A stretch of 64,000 bases of DNA from Pachyseris speciosa (Eukaryota > Cnidaria > Anthozoa > Scleractinia > Pachyseridae). The notes beneath the pieces are model-generated. The model had not been told where the DNA came from and made no database searches. It saw only the letters and a list, made by a program, of their open reading frames with translations. The DNA lies in contig JAEMWC010000010.1 in assembly GCA_016490735.1 (NCBI GenBank), forward strand, positions 1 to 64,000, in the 5' to 3' direction. Positions 59,211-64,000 of this stretch are shown in pieces. The translations under genes were made by a program, and so were the position numbers. Numbering within the stretch: position 1 is the stretch's first letter; each line of letters opens with the position of its first letter.

Positions 59211-59366
59211 CACGGGGAAACCGATTGCATGTGCATTAGGTTGATAAGTTTGGCTAATTGAAGTTCGACACCCGCTCTTAATTTGGCTTGCGAGACAAAG
59301 ATCAATAGTCATTTGTTCATCACTCGCGGGTGTATTACGAACCAACTTAATGAACAGCTCCCAGTT

Positions 59367-59560
59367 GGCTTGTTAGCTCAGTTGGTTGAACACTGCACCG
59401 GCATCGCAGAAGTCGTGGGCTCGAATCCCGTACAATTTTTCAGGCTTTATTTTTACTACTGCTTTAGTAGTGTTCATAACTGAGATGATCACTCACATAT
59501 TCATTTATCAATCCGTACTTCAAATTTGTGATTTTCGTATATTCATATATAGTCAAACAT
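59367..59560 (+). mobile_element. tRNA-derived SINE
   Basis: Same family as 12785-12978: ggcttgttagctcagttggt, then gaagtcgtgggctcgaatcc, a ttcaggctttatttttacta tail and gatgatcactcacatattca. Diverged from the arm copies, so an independent insertion. It lies outside the inverted repeat. Confidence 0.8.
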
Positions 59561-59574
59561 GGAACATTTAACTT

Positions 59575-60085
59575 TTTAAGAGAAGCAAATTGTTGGCGGT
59601 GTATCTCTGGCGTTTTGTGAAATGACCGAGTCCCTGATCATTAGGGCGCCAAAAATTTGAAACATGCAATTTGACGGAAGCAAATTTGTCTCATGAGAGG
59701 GGTCAACAATAAATTGAAGACATCATTTGAAAATTCTTGCAAAAGATGTCGATTACTTTTTCCCTCGAAATGAGGGGGGCCGAATAAGATCTTAAAGAAA
59801 CATTGCTACAAGGCATTTGCAGACAAACAAGAGAAATACCTAACCGTTTAATTTACGCACATACATTCATAAATATACCAGTAGTTCAATTTAAGGAAAA
59901 CATTAGTTTGATAAATTTCGCTGTGTTTCCGACACCCTCTCAACAGGAGGAGCAAATTTTTGGCGGTGTATCTCTGGGGTTTTCTGTAATGACTGAGTCC
60001 CTGATCTTAAGATCATCAAACATTTGAAACATGTGCTATTTGACGGGATGAAATTTTTCTTACCTGTGGGTGAACAACAAACAGT
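59575..60085 (+). repeat. Local tandem duplication, ~366-bp period
   Basis: gcaaattgttggcggtgtat ctctgg...gaccgagtccctgatc (59586-59640) recurs as gcaaatttttggcggtgtat ctctgg...gactgagtccctgatc (59952-60005), each followed by a catttgaaacatg block and a toggle of small changes. No gene. Confidence 0.75.
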
Positions 60086-60189
60086 AAGGAGAACATCATG
60101 TTAAACTTCTAAAAAAAGGTGCTGGAAATTTTTTCTTTACCGAAGTGGGAATGGGGAAGATGGAGGGGGTTGGGGTGTTGGGTGTGTGT

Positions 60190-60400
60190 GTGAGGGGGGG
60201 GGGGATGTCGGGGGTGTGGCCAGAAGACGTTCTTCGCGAAACACGACCGTAAGGTAATTTCAGACAAACGCGAGAAATACTTAACAATTATCAGGATTTC
60301 CCAATCATTTGAACTATATTCTAGAGACGGTCTAAAAATTCGACGCTATGATCTGTACCCAGTATAATATATAATATTCTACTGAAATAAAACCGATCTC
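60190..60400. repeat. Diverged copy of the arm flank (about 56880-57130)
   Basis: Shares cgaaacacg-ccgtaagg, gagaaatact, caggatttcc and cgctatgatct with the right arm at about 56950-57075. Part of the old tandem duplication of the GPCR locus. A G-run with tgtgtgtgtgag precedes it (60180-60205). Confidence 0.55.
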
Positions 60401-61760
60401 GTTTAGGTTGCCTCTCTACAAAAAATAATTCTCTGTGGGAATAAAAACAAACAATATATATATTTAATTGTTCAGCAAGAGCTGACGTCCTCCTTCGATC
60501 AAGTCGCCGTAACATGATTCCTTCTTGCGCTCACAGCTTCATGTTTCTACATTTAAGATCAAATTTAAAGAGGTGATTAGGATACCTTAACCGTTCCTTA
60601 CGTAAAGCGAGATGTATTAAATTTACGTTTGTATAAAGTTGTGCACAAATAAAAGCTGTTCGCCTTTTTCCGATGTCAGTTTCGGCGCTATCTCGATGAT
60701 GGGTCGGTAACAGACCTGATAAGTATTTTAGAGTACAATTTAGAGGCAGGTGTAGGAATTTATTTTTCAAAGATAGACTCTCCATGAAATGTTTAAACTT
60801 AAAGACTTCCTCTGTCCGCTGTGATTAAGAGTCGATCTCTCTCCCTTACACCACAGAGAGCTCAATAATTTCACTCGTCCAACAGTTAAGCCCATTTTAG
60901 TCCCTGTATAGCAAGTTAGAGTTAATTGAGAATAGGCAAATATTGTGGGCTGGAAGAATGAGCTATTTAGTGATTATTACGGCTCCTGTTATTAGACTTA
61001 AGTTCCTTTCGGCGGGTTTTACACATGTAAACTTCTTTTAAAAAGTGCATGGTCACCTTTCGAGCAGAAAATAGAGAGAAGGAAACACGGACAAAGCAGA
61101 AAAAGACGAGAAAGACGTGTGAAAATAAAGGGAGAACAGAACAAGAATAACTGTAGTTCAGTCTACCAAATAACTTTTAAAAACACGTTTGTTTCGATCA
61201 TGGCGTAAAATTTGGTGATCACGTAGCTTAGACTGCCTATTCTATTTTGGACGGCTTGGCCGCACTGTTTAGTAACATGAGTTAGAAATGCTCACGTAGC
61301 TCATTTTTGACCCATTTTCGGTCAAAATTTAAGTTTTTTTTTTTTTTGTAAAACATACTAAGATACAAAAAAACCGAAGAGCGCATTGTTGAGGGATTTT
61401 TAAAAGCGAAAGAGAAATGCCCTGGGAAGCACGAGTTGTAAGCGGGATCTTTTAACACACATTTCTTTACCCCCTGTATTAAATGAACTTATTTTTACTT
61501 TTGCTCGAATTCCTTTGTTTTGCCACAGGGGAATATATCCCATAACCCCGCTGTTAACTGTGTTGAAAGCTGTGCGCGGCTTTGATCGTTTAAAGGAAAG
61601 GGTTTGGCTGATGAACAACTAATTAAGGTTATGTGACTTATTCCCCTTACATATTAATACGTAACCCCCTTGCTTACTAACACATGATCTCCTTGCAAAT
61701 CTTACTTGCTAATGTTAAAACAACACTACAGTTTGTGAAATGAAACTGTCCATTTCCTTC
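60400..61760. other. No gene seen upstream of the third GPCR
   Basis: Intergenic or 5' intron DNA, with a T run at 61332-61347. Near 61770-61782 cgtttcttttacag is a good acceptor before the GPCR start, suggesting that a non-coding 5' exon lies upstream. Confidence 0.4.
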
Positions 61761-61992
61761 TTTCTTTCGTTTCTTTTACAGATTCTTTTCGCAATGCCAA
61801 CTTTGCTGACTTGACGGCAATAATTATCTTTAATCAAGCTCAAACAATTAAATCCATTGCGTCATAGATTCATCGGATGTGGGAGGTCTATGCCACCATC
61901 CTATTGAATCTACAGCATAAATAGAGCAACACTGGACCTCAAACAACTGAATTTGAGAACTGAGCAACACAACTATCAGGAAGTCGGCAAAC

Positions 61993-62884
61993 ATGAATAC
62001 AACGAATACAACGATGAATAGATCGAGCTGCTCCATCTCCATTAACTCCACAGCACAATAATTAGGCCAACCGTTGCTTTCTGTCTGATCTTTGTTGTTT
62101 CGCTGGTCGGGAATTCCTTGATTGGAATACTTGTTTACAAAACGCAAACTAAGAGGAAACCGACTAATTTTTTCATCGATCCTCAGCGTGGCCATGTCCG
62201 ACCTTCTGTTCCCTATTTTCGCCCTCCCGAGGTGGCTCACTCAGTTGTACTCTAACACCTCCTGGCTGATCAGTGGTCCTCTTGGTGAAGCCTTGTGCGA
62301 GTTGGTTCCCTTCTTCACAGATGTCTTCACTTATGTGTCTATTCAGAGCCTGGTTCTGGTTGCAGTAAATCGATTTGGAGCTGTGGTGATTCCTCTCCCC
62401 TCCCTACTCATCAGTTCAAAGCTGTGTCCCTTCTTCGTTCTCGCCACCTAGATATGGCATTGTGCTTTCCATATCTTTTCACCTTCAAACTTGTTGAACT
62501 TAAAAGACAACTGTTTTGTCGCAGTCTTTGAAGTGTTCGGAGAGTACTACCGTGCACCAAATTACTTCTTAGCAGCAGGTGTTGTAAATCTTTTACACCC
62601 CTCTCGCCTTCATGGCCGTACTTTACTCCATCATCCTTATCAAACTCAAGTCGCACAAGATGCCAGGCGAGCAATTACAAAACGCTGAGCAAGAACGAGC
62701 CCAAAGAAACAGAAACGTGCTGAAGATGGCCATTGCTATTGTGTTGGGGTTTGCACTGTGCTGGGTTCCATTAAGTATCCTCGTGTTGCTATACCGGTTT
62801 GACAGTGACCTAACTTGTAGCTTCCTTATCTCTTATAACATTGCCTGGTTTATGGCCATCTCAAAAAGTGCCACCAATCCATGA
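61993..62884 (+). pseudogene. Class A GPCR pseudogene, third copy
   Basis: The best preserved copy. ATG 61993 opens MNTTNTTMNRSSCSISINST, an extracellular N-terminus with N-glycosylation sites, then shifts frame. TVAFCLIFVVSLVGNSLIGI is TM1 (GN motif); SVAMSDLLFPIFALP TM2 (Asp present); ALCELVPFFTDVFTYVSIQS is TM3 with its disulfide Cys; VNRFGAVV replaces the DRF/DRY box. TM4-TM5 shift frame again. MPGEQLQNAEQERAQRNRNV is the third loop, IVLGFALCWVP TM6, and IAWFMAISKSATNP meets a TGA inside the TM7 NPxxY. At least three frameshifts and a premature stop make it non-functional. Peptide-receptor-like, ligand unknown. Confidence 0.85.
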
Positions 62885-62945
62885 TTTCTACCAAAGCCTA
62901 ACAATGTTTGTTTGCTCAGTTTTCTGTATTGGCACAAACTTTAGT

Positions 62946-64000
62946 GAATACTGCAATACTTAATTCACGTAAGTAAAACGAAATTGTAAATCTTTTCCAG
63001 GAATGACGAGTTCTGTACGCACGAACCTAAACATTAAATAACTCAGAAAAGTGATACGCGCCGTAAATACCTGATATGCCGTAAATCTTTGTGAAAGGTT
63101 GTAACATGTTCAATAAAAACTCCTCTTGTAAATAGTCTCATCAGTAAGTAAGATATTGTCCCTCGTCCCATTCATTAAAAAATTGGTTGTTTCTTCATGA
63201 ATGTTTTCAAAAGATTTCAATGCATAACGAATAGAAAATACTAAAAAGGGTATAAACTTTTAAAGAAATGATTTCCTCTCGACAAAATGCTAACTTGTAA
63301 ATGAGCAAAGAACATTAATCTGTCGATGATAAGACTTGTAAAAACACTTGTTGTGACCTGTAACACGACCCAGCTGATTAGATTTGAGACACTTTGCTGA
63401 ACGGTTATAACAGTTCTTTGTGATTTTGGATGAAAACTATGTGAAACACGTTGAACGGGTTTGAAAACCTTCCTTTGGTCGAATTTGCGTTCGTTTGTGA
63501 AACTCTAGTTAGGATCAGTAAAGAATGTTATACTAGAACTTCCTTTATAAAAGGGAATAAATTATTGCAACGTAGCACTGTAATACGTGGTATTTTCTGT
63601 CTTTCACTCAAGTTTCTGCGAAATTAATAATAATTTAGATACCACCAGAATGTCTTCTAGATAAGCCCTATACTCTTCCTGTCTGCCTTAGCGCTTCCTT
63701 TAGCTTTATCTCTACTGTTAAATGGTATCAGATGCTATATACTAATTCAAAAAAAGGGTGATCTTTTGGCTCCAAAGTTAAGCTTTTCAAATTTGAATCT
63801 CTCAAATCATAATAAGCCTGGCTGAGTCTTAGATTACAAATCCTCTCTATATTCTCGGAAACTGTTGCATTTGCTTTTATAAATTCACTCCTTCGTCATT
63901 CTGCTCGAATGATCTCACAATTTGCTTGGTCAATGCTATCTGGTGTGACCAATATGTCACGTTTGCTGTCTTTTGTTGGGTTCAGCACAGGCGATTTTCC
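62946..64000 (+). repeat. GPCR-locus 3' flank, direct repeat copy 2
   Basis: Second copy of 57641-58705, lying directly downstream of the third GPCR and running off the window end. Spacing between copies is about 5.3 kb. It shows what a GPCR 3' flank looks like without the composite element. Confidence 0.85.

Noticed and set aside
58801..59244. 147-codon open frame
   Set aside because: It spans an inverted-ended repeat and has no recognisable domain.

Overview
The window reads as nuclear DNA of an animal, most likely an anthozoan cnidarian and probably a stony coral. It is AT-rich and gene-poor, has spliced exons with GT-AG borders, and carries tRNA-derived SINEs, GIY-YIG Penelope-like retroelements, an L1/Tx1-like LINE, a DIRS-type element, many MITEs and decayed class A GPCR genes of a type expanded in cnidarians. 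The organism call is inference from these families. There are no prokaryotic operons.

The dominant feature is a giant inverted repeat. Positions 1-29320 (left arm) reappear as the reverse complement at 57613-29966 (right arm), around a 645-bp unique spacer (29321-29965). A left position L maps to about 57610-57614 minus L for L below 16461, 59273-59275 minus L from 18127 to about 26750, and 59286 minus L after that. The first jump is a 1665-bp segment (16462-18126) present only on the left. The second is a 13-bp segment missing on the right. Otherwise the arms differ by homopolymer lengths and a few substitutions. The left arm runs off the window start, so its outer limit is unseen. The first ~105 bp are unusually divergent, as at a contig end.

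Inside each arm, from outside in: end of an uncharacterised ORF; LINE reverse transcriptase piece (YADD) broken by MITEs; a long-TIR element carrying a decayed gene with a FEN1/XPG-like signature; a decayed class A GPCR; candidate exons; a three-exon candidate gene of unknown function; tandem repeats; SINEs; a MITE with a short MAAASSRF reading frame; Penelope GIY-YIG fragments; a complete-looking three-exon gene for a small secreted protein that I read as beta-trefoil (FGF/IL-1-like); a LINE endonuclease fragment split by a Penelope insertion; a DIRS RT relic; and a tRNA-Asp-like gene beside the centre. All genes are duplicated in mirror image. The two beta-trefoil copies point toward the centre.

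Right of the inverted repeat (57614-64000) lies another part of the GPCR locus: a ~1.05-kb direct duplication (57641-58705 and 62946-64000), a SINE, a local tandem duplication and a third, better preserved but still frameshifted GPCR copy (61993-62884). The locus has therefore undergone old tandem duplication, transposon invasion, and a recent large inverted duplication or an assembly fold-back that imitates one.
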